DNA of 64,000 bases from a bacterium (GTDB lineage: Bacteria > Zhuqueibacterota > QNDG01 > JAGLOF01), in the NCBI GenBank assembly GCA_016934955.1, contig JAFGRY010000017.1, forward strand, positions 1 to 64,000, written 5' to 3'. Positions 17,117 through 25,198 of the stretch are shown here, in pieces. A model generated the notes under the pieces. The model worked only from the letters and a program-made list of their open reading frames with translations. It ran no database searches and had not been told where the DNA came from. Within the stretch, counting starts at the first letter, position 1. The number at the start of each line of letters is the position of its first letter. The translations under genes and the position numbers were made by a program.

Positions 17117-17689
17117 ATGAGTGCAAGTATTTTGCTTGATTTAATTATTTTTCTGGTTACAGCCACCCTTTTATATATTATAACTTATTATATTGTGAGG
17201 CAAGTTCTGATTAAGAAAATAATGCTTTTCCCAATTTTATCTTTAATAATAATCGCTATTTTTGAGCGATATTTTAAAATTGATAAGACAGAAGATATTT
17301 ACCCAGTAATTTTAATTCTAGTATTAATTTCTATCCTTACACTTCTTTTGCACTTTATCAATAAAATTAAAGCCAAATCAATAAAGAAAATAGTTTATCA
17401 TGCTTATGCAGTTAGTGTGTTGATTGTAATAACTTTTGTGTTTTCTCAAACTAACAGATATTCTTTTGATAAATTTGAAATGTTATTTCAACGAAACCGG
17501 TTTTTAGATAAATATTACGCAGAAGCTAATGAGCATTTTTTAGATAAAGAATATGCTTTAGCAATAGAAAAGTACACTTTATTTTTACGTTCATCAAATA
17601 AAGATGATGACCGATATTATATCGCAAAATTTAAAAAATCGGCATCGGAACTTATTATAAAAAGTGGACGGTTTAAACCTATTGTGTGA
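17117..17689 (+). CDS. Multi-helix membrane protein with TPR-like tail
   Basis: This 190-residue protein has about four hydrophobic segments (residues 5-110) and a soluble tail (about 135-190) with a TPR-like helix pair (YYAEANEHFLDKEYALAIEKY). The IS element at 17682 entered its final codons. Before insertion the frame would have read FKPIA and stopped at a TAA inside the attC3 R'' box GCCTAAC. Now it reads FKPIV and stops at a TGA inside the left inverted repeat. The protein therefore stays essentially full length. No function was recognised. Confidence 0.65.
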   Translation: MSASILLDLIIFLVTATLLYIITYYIVRQVLIKKIMLFPILSLIIIAIFERYFKIDKTEDIYPVILILVLISILTLLLHFINKIKAKSIKKIVYHAYAVSVLIVITFVFSQTNRYSFDKFEMLFQRNRFLDKYYAEANEHFLDKEYALAIEKYTLFLRSSNKDDDRYYIAKFKKSASELIIKSGRFKPIV

Positions 17690-18700
17690 TTTGCAAACAT
17701 CGTTTTAATGATTATCTTATAGTATGAATGATGAAACCCGAAAAAGACTGAAATGGATACAGCTTTACGAACAAACCAGAAATGCTGGTATTGTATGTTT
17801 AAGAGCTGGTATTTCCCGACCTACTCTCAGGAAATGGTGGAGACGTTATCAAGAGCATGGAGTAGCCGGCCTTTCCAGCCAGAGCCGTCGTCCAAAGCAT
17901 ATCCCTAACCAGAAAGTCTTCGATCAAGAAATTCAATGGATCCTTGAGCTTCGTTCTAATAGAAACCTCGGAGCAAGAAGGATTCAGCATGAGTTGGAAC
18001 GTCTACATGCCTGCAAATTATCTCTGGCTACCATTCATAAGGTACTCAAATCTAACCAAGTAAAGCCTCTCAGAAAGACAAAACGTTATCGAACAAAAAA
18101 ACGGTATCAGAGACTAATCCCTGGTGATCGAGTTCAGATGGACAGCTGTAAGATCAGACCTGGTTTGTATCAGTACACGGCGGTTGATGATTCTACTCGA
18201 TTTATGGTACTTGGTCTATTTTCCCGAAGAACTGCAGCAAACACCCTTCTATTCCTCGATAAGCTTATGGAAGAAATGCCATTCCCAATTCAACGAATTC
18301 AAACTGACAGAGGGACAGAGTTCACAGCTTATTGTGTGAGAGACAGGCTGTTTGAATGGGGTATAAAATACCGCCCAATTAAACCTGCGTCTCCACATCT
18401 AAATGGAAAGGTTGAAAGAGCTCAGCAAACAGTTCTAAACGAATTCTATCCAACGGTTGATATGGACAGTGACAATTTACTCCAACAATTGGAAGAATGG
18501 CAGTTCTATTACAATTGGCAGCGTGTCCATGGATCAACTGGTACGACACCGCTTGATTTGTATTGTCAAAAAATGGAGATTACTCCTAACCTTGATGATA
18601 CTCTGGACATGTTCATCCCTGAAAGAGAGGAAGAAATTCAGAGAAGATTTACTCGAGGACTAAATCTGAAGTATTGAAACCATGTCTATGAATCGCACAA
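17682..18700 (+). mobile_element. IS481-family insertion sequence
   Basis: The element is 1,019 bp with imperfect 21-bp terminal inverted repeats (17682-17702 with 18680-18700; 14 of 21 positions match, outer ends TTGTG/CACAA). It is flanked by a 5-bp direct repeat ACCTA (17677-17681 and 18701-18705), a target-site duplication. One transposase gene fills it. Removing the element and one repeat restores the attC3 site and the end of the upstream gene, so insertion happened after the cassette array was assembled. Confidence 0.9.
17724..18677 (+). CDS. IS481-family transposase
   Basis: This 317-residue DDE transposase has an N-terminal helix-turn-helix (about 15-50, ISRPTLRKWWRRYQEHG) and a retroviral-integrase-type core with D140 (RVQMDSCK), D195 (IQTDRGTEF) and E231 (NGKVERAQQT). 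The domain order and size fit IS481. The gene is intact, with no frameshift, so the element may still be active. It lies wholly between the inverted repeats and on the same strand as the cassettes. Confidence 0.92.
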   Translation: MNDETRKRLKWIQLYEQTRNAGIVCLRAGISRPTLRKWWRRYQEHGVAGLSSQSRRPKHIPNQKVFDQEIQWILELRSNRNLGARRIQHELERLHACKLSLATIHKVLKSNQVKPLRKTKRYRTKKRYQRLIPGDRVQMDSCKIRPGLYQYTAVDDSTRFMVLGLFSRRTAANTLLFLDKLMEEMPFPIQRIQTDRGTEFTAYCVRDRLFEWGIKYRPIKPASPHLNGKVERAQQTVLNEFYPTVDMDSDNLLQQLEEWQFYYNWQRVHGSTGTTPLDLYCQKMEITPNLDDTLDMFIPEREEEIQRRFTRGLNLKY

Positions 18701-18707
18701 ACCTATC

Positions 18708-18889
18708 GCCTAACCAAATTTTGCACAGGAGGCAAACGTGACGTTTCTTGTGACAAGGTCGTTTCTGCTTTGGACGAAACCGTTATTCATTAAAGTCGGT
18801 TCAGTGCGGACGCTGTTGCGCCCGACTGATAGGTTGGTTTGTTTCATGGACGATGAATCTTGTTTGCACCTGTGAAAATCACGTTAAAC
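18708..18889 (+). other. attC3 integron recombination site, array end
   Basis: R'' box GCCTAAC (18708-18714) and R' box GTTAAAC (18883-18889) bound a 182-bp palindrome. Arm 18718-18737 pairs with 18862-18879 over 17 of 18 positions, leaving G18723 and A18730 extrahelical, the same positions as in attC2. The R'' box also contains the ancestral stop codon of the cassette 3 gene. GTTAGACGA at 16396 matches its complement at 8 of 9 positions. GC-rich chromosome resumes immediately after the site. Confidence 0.87.
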
Positions 18890-18914
18890 CAGAACCAACA
18901 CCTATAAAACAACC

Positions 18915-20507
18915 ATGAAAACAACAATGAACCCCACCCTCACCAAAAAAACAATCCCAGCTTTCCTGGCCCTCCTCCTCCTTACCTGCCACCCCCCTCA
19001 ACCCCAAACCTACGACCTCGTCATCTACGGCCCTACCAGCGCCGGGGTGATGGCAGCGGTGCAGGCCTCGCGCATGGGCAAGTCAGTGATCCTCGTCGGG
19101 CCCGACACCCACCTGGGCGGGTTGAGCAGCGGGGGGCTGGGGGCGACCGACATCGGCAACAAGGCGGCCATCGGAGGGCTGGCGCGGGAGTTCTACAAAC
19201 GGCTCGGTGCGCACTACAGCAAGCCCGAGATGTGGACCTTTGAACCCCATGTCGCCGAGAAGGTATTCGAGGAATTTGTCGCTGAGAACAAGATAAGAGT
19301 GCTTCGCGAAGAGCGGCTCGACCGCAGGCCCGGCAGGGGGGTGGCGATGAAAGACGGGCGCATTGTCTCGATTACCATGCGCTCGGGCAGAACAGTTACA
19401 GGCAAGATGTTCATCGACGCCACCTACGAGGGCGACCTCATGGCCGCTGCCGGGGTGTCATACACCCTCGGCCGGGAGGCGAACAGCGAGTACGGCGAGA
19501 CGCTCAACGGCGTGGCGACAGAGCAGGCGCGCTATCACCAGTTCGACGAACCCGTCGATCCGTACGTGTCGCCCGGCGACCCCGCGAGCGGGCTGCTGCC
19601 GGGCATACATGACGGCTCACCGGGGGAAGACGGGGCGGCTGACACCCGCATACAGGCCTACTGTTTCCGCATGTGCCTCACCGACGTGCCGGAGAACCGG
19701 GTGCCTTTCCCAAAGCCGAAGGGGTACGACCCTCGACGCTACGAACTGCTGCTGCGCACCATTCTGGCCGGGGCGAACCGGCACGGCGCGGGCTACTTCA
19801 CCACCACCCCCATGCCCAACGGCAAGACCGACTCCAATAACGCCGGGCCCTTTTCCACCGACAACATCGGCATGAACTACGCCTACCCCGAAGCCGGCTA
19901 CGCGGCCCGGGAGCGGATCATCGAAGAGCATGCCCTGTATCAGAAAGGCTTCATGTGGTTCCTGGCCAACGACCCCCGCGTGCCGGAACCGCTGCGGAAA
20001 GAGATGGGCCGCTGGGGGCTGGCCAAAGATGAGTTCACCGACAACGGCAACTGGCCGCACCAGCTCTACATTCGGGAAGCCCGGCGCATGACCAGTGCAT
20101 ACGTCATGACCCAGCACAACTGCCAGGGCACGATCACCGTCGACAACCCCATCGGCATGGGCGCCTACACCATGGACTCCCACCACGTGCAGCGGTATGT
20201 CGATGCACACGGCGCTGTCCGCAACGAGGGCGACGTCGAGGTGGGAGGGTTCGGCCCGTATCCCATCGCGTACGGGGCCATCGTGCCGAAGCGGGGCGAG
20301 TGCGCGAACCTGCTCGTTCCCGTCTGCCTTTCGGCCACGCACATCGCCTTCGGGTCGATCCGCATGGAACCGGTCTTCATGGTGCTGGGGCAGAGCGCCG
20401 CCACGGCCGCGGTGCAGGCCATCGACGCCGGCTGCGCGGTGCAGGATGTCGACTATCCCGCCCTGCGGGACCGGTTGCTGGCTGACGGGCAGGTGCTGGA
20501 GAATTAA
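18915..20507 (+). CDS. FAD-dependent oxidoreductase lipoprotein
   Basis: This 530-residue protein has a lipoprotein signal with lipobox LLTC (Cys25) and a Rossmann dinucleotide fold from residue 33 (DLVIYGPTSAGVMAA). Motifs of the FAD_oxidored group follow, such as HLGGLSSGGLG and IDATYEGDLMAAAG, near residue 165. Relatives are secreted FAD proteins found beside polysaccharide-degrading enzymes, of uncertain substrate. It would act on the periplasmic or outer-surface side. ATG 18915 is 26 bp after attC3. Codon use is GC-rich, unlike the cassettes, so it belongs to the host chromosome. Confidence 0.8.
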   Translation: MKTTMNPTLTKKTIPAFLALLLLTCHPPQPQTYDLVIYGPTSAGVMAAVQASRMGKSVILVGPDTHLGGLSSGGLGATDIGNKAAIGGLAREFYKRLGAHYSKPEMWTFEPHVAEKVFEEFVAENKIRVLREERLDRRPGRGVAMKDGRIVSITMRSGRTVTGKMFIDATYEGDLMAAAGVSYTLGREANSEYGETLNGVATEQARYHQFDEPVDPYVSPGDPASGLLPGIHDGSPGEDGAADTRIQAYCFRMCLTDVPENRVPFPKPKGYDPRRYELLLRTILAGANRHGAGYFTTTPMPNGKTDSNNAGPFSTDNIGMNYAYPEAGYAARERIIEEHALYQKGFMWFLANDPRVPEPLRKEMGRWGLAKDEFTDNGNWPHQLYIREARRMTSAYVMTQHNCQGTITVDNPIGMGAYTMDSHHVQRYVDAHGAVRNEGDVEVGGFGPYPIAYGAIVPKRGECANLLVPVCLSATHIAFGSIRMEPVFMVLGQSAATAAVQAIDAGCAVQDVDYPALRDRLLADGQVLEN

Positions 20508-20635
20508 CGGGTCAGAGTTTTTTTTACAAAAACTCAGGAGGTTCTTAACGGGCAGTATCTCTTTCTTAATTCATTTCACGCCATTGTTCAGAATGAAAAA
20601 AATTGATGTTTTTTGTTTTTTCGGCCATTAGGAGG

Positions 20636-20778
20636 ACGGCGTTAAAAAATGTGGGCTTGGATTGCCGGATGTCGGGGGCAAAATTGTCTGAGTCCCGATT
20701 CTCTTTATTAAAATATTATTAACAGAATCGGGACGAGTTTTTTGCCCCTCCGGCAAGACAAGGTCACATTTTAGCCGT
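20636..20778 (+). repeat. Nested inverted-repeat element, copy B
   Basis: This 143-nt element pairs 20636-20640 with 20774-20778, 20643-20653 with 20765-20773 (two extra A), 20662-20669 with 20749-20756, 20675-20683 with 20740-20748 and a perfect 10-bp central stem 20693-20702 with 20724-20733. It shares ordered conserved blocks with copy A at 94-217 (minus), while the paired segments differ by compensating changes. Confidence 0.75.
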
Positions 20779-21221
20779 TCGACGTCGGCCTTGATTTGAG
20801 CTGCGAACCGCTGGAAAGCATACGGTTCTTGCTCTTAAACTCAACGGCGCTGACGCGCCTCAGTTTTGGTGCGAAAGAAATCGCACCAAAACCGGCTGCT
20901 TCGCATCCTGCCGTTTGATTTTGGTTCTTTTTCATCAAGGAAAAAGAACAAGGGAAAAGCCGGAAACGTTCCGATCACAAGAAACAAATCCCAACGACGC
21001 ACCCCATGTGCCTACGGGCAACTCGGCACTAAACGTCAGAACCGCAGAACGATCTGCGTTTCTGCGGCGGGAGCCGTCCTCCGCTGTTCTAAATAAATGA
21101 ACTCCACCTTACGCGCGCGTCCATAGCAAACGCAGATTATATCTAATTTTTAATTCTCTTGATTTTCTAACAATTCTTGGCAATATTTATCTATACTTAT
21201 TGGATTTTTTGGAGTTTTCAC
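20779..21221. other. Gene-free block with several hairpins
   Basis: No supported gene lies between 20508 and 21221. Besides the element at 20636-20778, an 11-bp inverted repeat TTTTGGTGCGA/TCGCACCAAAA sits at 20864-20891, a 10-bp stem GTTCTTTTTC/GAAAAAGAAC at 20924-20949, and a CCGCAGAA/TTCTGCGG pair near 21043-21068. Short ORFs across this block look spurious. The density of palindromes suggests dispersed repeats or the site of past insertions. Confidence 0.6.
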
Positions 21222-21440
21222 ATGACGACAAAAACTGAAAATGTTTTAAAAAAAGCATTGCAATTGCCGCCTGTTGATCGAGCGTTATTGGTGGAACATC
21301 TTTTAACAAGCTTTGAATTGCCACAAAGAAAATTATTAGATGATCTTTGGGCAGATGAATCTGAAGATCGAATTGATGCTTATGATAAAGGTTTAATTAC
21401 TTCTACTCCTGTAAAAGATATCTTTAATAAAATAAAGTAG
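21222..21440 (+). CDS. Addiction-module antitoxin-like protein
   Basis: This 72-residue protein matches the short family of putative addiction-module components (N-terminal helix LPPVDRALLVEHLLTSF, then an acidic WADESEDRIDAY segment) usually encoded upstream of a RelE/ParE toxin. GGAG at 21211-21214, 7 nt before ATG 21222, fixes the start, so the longer frame from 21177 is not used. The toxin gene begins 9 bp after its stop. It should neutralise that toxin by wrapping around it. Confidence 0.8.
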   Translation: MTTKTENVLKKALQLPPVDRALLVEHLLTSFELPQRKLLDDLWADESEDRIDAYDKGLITSTPVKDIFNKIK

Positions 21441-21449
21441 ATCATATTT

Positions 21450-21749
21450 ATGAATCTTGAATTCATCCAGCCCGCGGAACAAGAATTCTTTGAAGCAGTT
21501 AATTATCTGAATTCAGAAAGTGAAGGCCTGGGTTATGAATTCGCAGCTGAAATAAGAAGTACTCTTGAGAGAATTGTTCAATACCCCGATGCCTGGCATC
21601 CTCTTTCGAAAAGAACTCGTCGTTGTCGGACAAAGCGTTTCCCCTACTCTATTGTTTATCAAGTTAGACCTGATATGATTTTAGTGATCGCTGTAATGCA
21701 TATGCATCGTGATCCGAAGACATGGAAATCACGATTAGGCTCTGGTTAA
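21450..21749 (+). CDS. RelE/ParE-family toxin
   Basis: This 99-residue protein is a ParE/RelE-fold toxin: QPAEQEFFEAVNYLNSES is the N-terminal helical hairpin, and RTRRCRTKRFPYSIVYQV with VIAVMHMHRDPKTW is the core sheet and C-terminal end. ParE toxins poison gyrase and RelE toxins cleave mRNA; the sequence does not tell which. It follows its antitoxin by 9 bp in the usual order for this subfamily. Confidence 0.85.
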   Translation: MNLEFIQPAEQEFFEAVNYLNSESEGLGYEFAAEIRSTLERIVQYPDAWHPLSKRTRRCRTKRFPYSIVYQVRPDMILVIAVMHMHRDPKTWKSRLGSG

Positions 21750-21822
21750 TTCTACACCTCCGATTTTTAGGTATACCCATGTATTACCGGGGCGGCCCAC
21801 GGGAATTCAAAGGTGCAACTGG

Positions 21823-22128
21823 ATGGATAGAAATAAATTCTCCCCGGTACATCCCGGTGAAATACTCAAAGAAGAGTTTCTCGATCCCATGGGAATTTCT
21901 CAATACCGTTTGTCAAAAGACATCAGCGTGCCGCCTCGGCGCATTAACGAAATAGTGCATGGGAAGCGCTCGATCACCGCTGATACCGCACTCAGACTCG
22001 GCAGGTTTTTTGATATGTCTCCGCAATTCTGGACGAACCTGCAGGCCCATTATGATCTGGAGAAAGAATCCGATAATCTGGGGAAAAGGCTGACTGAAGA
22101 AGTTAAAGTGTATGCAAAAGCAGGGTGA
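21823..22128 (+). CDS. higA: HigA/VapI-family antitoxin, orphan
   Basis: This 101-residue protein is a HigA-type Xre helix-turn-helix antitoxin: HPGEILKEEFLDPMGISQYRLSK, then PPRRINEIVHGKRSITADTALRLGRFF and WTNLQAHYDL are the family landmarks. The HigB toxin, normally encoded just upstream, is absent; only 73 bp separate this gene from the ParE-like toxin stop and no HigB motif is readable there. It may be a solitary regulator, may cross-act on the adjacent pair, or may be a remnant. Confidence 0.82.
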   Translation: MDRNKFSPVHPGEILKEEFLDPMGISQYRLSKDISVPPRRINEIVHGKRSITADTALRLGRFFDMSPQFWTNLQAHYDLEKESDNLGKRLTEEVKVYAKAG

Positions 22129-22291
22129 TACGGAATCAGTATTTCAGTTAACCGGCATATGAATGCGCATAAAGCGTTGTATCACTGCCCATGCTGCACC
22201 GAATTCGCGGATATACGCAATTCTTGATAAAAATCATTACTTGTGATGCGGGTGTTAAGGAATATCTCATCTCAAACAGAAAGGATTTCCC

Positions 22292-23362
22292 ATGTTACCC
22301 ATTAAAACCATCATCCTCTGTCTGCTCCTGGCAGCCAACGCCTTCCCCCAAACAACCATTAAAAACGAGAAAGAACGCTGGCCCTCCACCGCCGAACTCC
22401 GCTTCGAGCAGCTGCTCGTGGTCGGCGATGACGAGACCGGTGACGAGAGCTTTCTCGTGTGGCCGTTCGCCGTACGCACTGATGCTGACAATAACATCTA
22501 TGTCAGCGACTGGAAAGACTACGGGGTGAAAGTCTACGCTCCTGATGGACGGTTTCTGCGCAGGATCGGCAGGCAGGGACAGGGTCCGGGCGAGTTCAGA
22601 GAGCCGGAAGCGCTGGAGATCATCGCTGATTCCATACTCTGCGTGATGGATGATCAGCTAATCAGCAGCAAGATGAATCTCTTTGACCTGGAGGGTAATT
22701 TTATTAAAAGCTTTTCCATCACTGATTTCAGTATCAATGAACTCATACTTTGTCCCTGGTCGCATGAGCTGTTTTTAACGCGGCGGACCATCACTGCTCA
22801 AATGAGAGCCGCTTTGAAACGAAGCATGGATTTTTCAATCGGTATATATACCCTGGACGGGGAAGAAGTGAAGCGATTCGCACCGCTCAAGGGATGCGGC
22901 ACGATTGAAAAGATCGAGCATTATGCAACTAACATCTTTGTCACTTTTCAGGATAACGGGCACATTGTCGTCGCCTGGTCAAATCCCTATACAATGACCA
23001 TCTACGATCAGCAGCTGCAGCCGCTGCGGCAGATCGAGGGCTTTCAGCAGGATTTCGCCAAGCCTGCAGTGGAGACGTTGGAGTCGCGTGAACGCACTAT
23101 ATCACTACTGGTAGAAAATTCCAATGTTTACGGTCTGTTCACCCTGCCCGACAGGAAGATCCTGACGGTGGTCTGCGGTGAGGAGGGCCGTTACTACGAT
23201 TTGTACGATCCCGACGGTGTGCTTCTGAAGCGGTTTCCCCGGCAGCGGAAGGAGGTGCTCAAGCACGTTGACCGGGAGGGGAACTGGTATACGGTGAGCG
23301 GGATCGATGACGTGCCGGTGGTGACGAAATACCGGGTTGAGGTGGTGGTGGGGGGGAAGTGA
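22292..23362 (+). CDS. Secreted 6-bladed beta-propeller protein
   Basis: This 356-residue protein has a signal peptide (ILCLLLAANAFPQ) and repeating propeller blades with NNIYVSDW, VKVYAPDGRFLRRIG and GQGPGEFREP, the NHL-like 6-bladed beta-propeller family. AAAGGA precedes the start with suitable spacing. Such proteins are exported in this lineage and are thought to bind ligands or partners; no catalytic role is known. A relative lies at 29651-30790 (IRKFGPDGR, GPGQGPGEI), so the two are paralogues. Confidence 0.82.
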   Translation: MLPIKTIILCLLLAANAFPQTTIKNEKERWPSTAELRFEQLLVVGDDETGDESFLVWPFAVRTDADNNIYVSDWKDYGVKVYAPDGRFLRRIGRQGQGPGEFREPEALEIIADSILCVMDDQLISSKMNLFDLEGNFIKSFSITDFSINELILCPWSHELFLTRRTITAQMRAALKRSMDFSIGIYTLDGEEVKRFAPLKGCGTIEKIEHYATNIFVTFQDNGHIVVAWSNPYTMTIYDQQLQPLRQIEGFQQDFAKPAVETLESRERTISLLVENSNVYGLFTLPDRKILTVVCGEEGRYYDLYDPDGVLLKRFPRQRKEVLKHVDREGNWYTVSGIDDVPVVTKYRVEVVVGGK

Positions 23363-23430
23363 GGATTATTATTTTCGGCTAGCTTGAAAATGAATAAATA
23401 AAAATGTTGCTTTTCGGTTTACAGGTGACT

Positions 23431-23453
23431 ATATTTGACAAATTGTCAAATAT
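23431..23453. promoter_or_regulatory. 23-nt palindromic operator of the dcm gene
   Basis: ATATTTGACAA and its exact complement flank a single central A, an 11-bp perfect inverted repeat ending 17 nt before the methyltransferase start. The methyltransferase carries its own helix-turn-helix, and EcoRII/SsoII-type methyltransferases are known to repress their own genes through such a domain, so self-regulation is likely. The arm includes a TTGACA that could double as a -35 element. Confidence 0.75.
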
Positions 23454-23470
23454 ACACCCAGAGGCTGAGA

Positions 23471-24736
23471 ATGAAGTATGAAACACTAGGCGAGTTTGTT
23501 GCCCTTCGGGAACAAACCGGTATGACCATTGAAGAAATCGCAGATTTGACAGGCACTTCTGTAAGAACTGTATACAGATGGGAGAGGGGAGAAACAAAAC
23601 CTAAAAAACTGATTATCAATCTGCTTCGGGAAAAACTGCAAAGCTACGGGTCTGAAGTTAATCAAAACTTTACATTTATTGATTTGTTTGCCGGGATAGG
23701 GGGTATGCGTCTGGCATTCGAATCTATTGGTGGCAAATGTATTTATACAAGTGAATGGGATAAACACGCTCTCAAAACATATTTGTCCAATTTTACCGCG
23801 AATCATCCAGTCGCTGCTGATATCAGACATGTTAACCCTTCGGAAATACCCTCACATGATGTTCTTTTAGCAGGGTTCCCCTGTCAGCCATTTTCAATTG
23901 CAGGTGTTTCGAAAAAAAATGCTCTGGGAAGACCTCATGGATTCAGAGACAAAACGCAGGGCACACTTTTTTTCAAGATTGCTGAAATTCTTGAATTCCA
24001 CAAGCCGAAAGCTTTTTTACTGGAAAATGTAAAAAATTTAAAAAGTCACGACAAAGGTAAAACCTTTCAAGTCATCTGCGACACACTTGATGAACTCGGC
24101 TATACATTTGACACGAGAATCATTGATGCCAAGGCTTTTGTTCCACAACATCGGGAAAGAATATTTATAGTTGGTTTCAGGAAAGATTGTGGGTTTGACT
24201 TCTCAAAATTGATTATTCCTGATCCTCTTGCAGGCCCACGGATTGAATCCATTTTACATCCGGAAGATGGAAGTGAGCAGTCAGAATTCCCTTACACTGA
24301 AGGAGAAAAGGCAAAAGTAGCATCGAAATATACTCTTACTGCTAATTTGTGGAAATATTTGCAAAATTATGCGAAAAAGCACAAGGCTCGGGGAAATGGT
24401 TTCGGATTTGGACTGGTCGACAGAGGTGATGTGACAAGGACATTGTCTGCACGTTATTATAAGGATGGTTCGGAAATTCTTGTGAAACAAAAAAATAAAA
24501 GGCCTCGCAGGTTAACGCCCAGAGAATGTTCTCGCCTGATGGGTTTCGATAATTACTATAGAGTTTTCAATATTCCGGTCTCTGATACACAGGCATACAA
24601 ACAATTCGGTAATGCAGTTGTTGTTCCTGTTGTGGAAGCTATTGCGGCATTTATGTTACCATATATCATGGGGGAGAAAACCGGTGTTACGGCAAAACAA
24701 TTGAGGTTTGAATATCCGATAACCAGGGCTTCGTAA
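23471..24736 (+). CDS. dcm: DNA (cytosine-5)-methyltransferase, EcoRII/Dcm type, with HTH
   Basis: This 421-residue protein begins with a helix-turn-helix (about 1-55, [20 protein letters not shown]) and continues with the C5-methyltransferase core: [10 protein letters not shown] (motif I), GFPCQPFS with the catalytic Cys (motif IV), ENVKN (VI), [10 protein letters not shown] (VIII) and [11 protein letters not shown] (X). ATG 23471 follows GAGG by 6 nt; the TTG at 23435 lies inside the operator. The gene order dcm, vsr, ecoRII-like nuclease implies recognition of CCWGG, as in EcoRII; the target-recognition residues alone do not prove that. Confidence 0.9.
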   Translation: MKYETLGEFVALREQTGMTIEEIADLTGTSVRTVYRWERGETKPKKLIINLLREKLQSYGSEVNQNFTFIDLFAGIGGMRLAFESIGGKCIYTSEWDKHALKTYLSNFTANHPVAADIRHVNPSEIPSHDVLLAGFPCQPFSIAGVSKKNALGRPHGFRDKTQGTLFFKIAEILEFHKPKAFLLENVKNLKSHDKGKTFQVICDTLDELGYTFDTRIIDAKAFVPQHRERIFIVGFRKDCGFDFSKLIIPDPLAGPRIESILHPEDGSEQSEFPYTEGEKAKVASKYTLTANLWKYLQNYAKKHKARGNGFGFGLVDRGDVTRTLSARYYKDGSEILVKQKNKRPRRLTPRECSRLMGFDNYYRVFNIPVSDTQAYKQFGNAVVVPVVEAIAAFMLPYIMGEKTGVTAKQLRFEYPITRAS

Positions 24737-25198
24737 ATGGCCGATGTTGTCTCAAAAAGAAAACGTAGTGAAATGATGTCAGGTATCCATGGGAAGGATA
24801 CCAAACCTGAAATCCAGATACGATCAGCGTTGCATACTCTTGGTTATCGATATAAACTACATGCGAAAAACATGCCGGGCACCCCTGATCTCGTCTTACC
24901 AAAATACAATGCTGTTATTTTTGTGCATGGTTGTTTCTGGCATTTACATGGATGCCACCTTTTTAAATGGCCTTCAACCCGAAAAGAGTTTTGGCATGAG
25001 AAAATTTCCGGGAACAGGCAACGAGATGAGCAGAATGTCTTGAAATTGCATCAAAAAGGCTGGAGAGTGTTAGTTTTATGGGAATGTGCTTTGAAAGGGA
25101 AATATCGACTTCCATTTAGTTCTGTAATTGGGTTAGTTACAGATTGGCTCGAATCAGAGAATGCTGAAATGGAAATATCTGGAGAGATGTGCCTATGA
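24737..25198 (+). CDS. vsr: Very short patch repair endonuclease
   Basis: This 153-residue Vsr protein starts directly after the methyltransferase stop. Motifs are RSEMMSGIHGKDTKPE, the catalytic Asp in GTPDLVLPKY and the zinc and catalytic segment VHGCFWHLHGCHLFKWP. Vsr nicks 5' of T:G mismatches that arise by deamination of 5-methylcytosine within the methylase target. It overlaps the restriction gene by 4 bp (ATGA). The active-site residues are all present. Confidence 0.92.
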   Translation: MADVVSKRKRSEMMSGIHGKDTKPEIQIRSALHTLGYRYKLHAKNMPGTPDLVLPKYNAVIFVHGCFWHLHGCHLFKWPSTRKEFWHEKISGNRQRDEQNVLKLHQKGWRVLVLWECALKGKYRLPFSSVIGLVTDWLESENAEMEISGEMCL

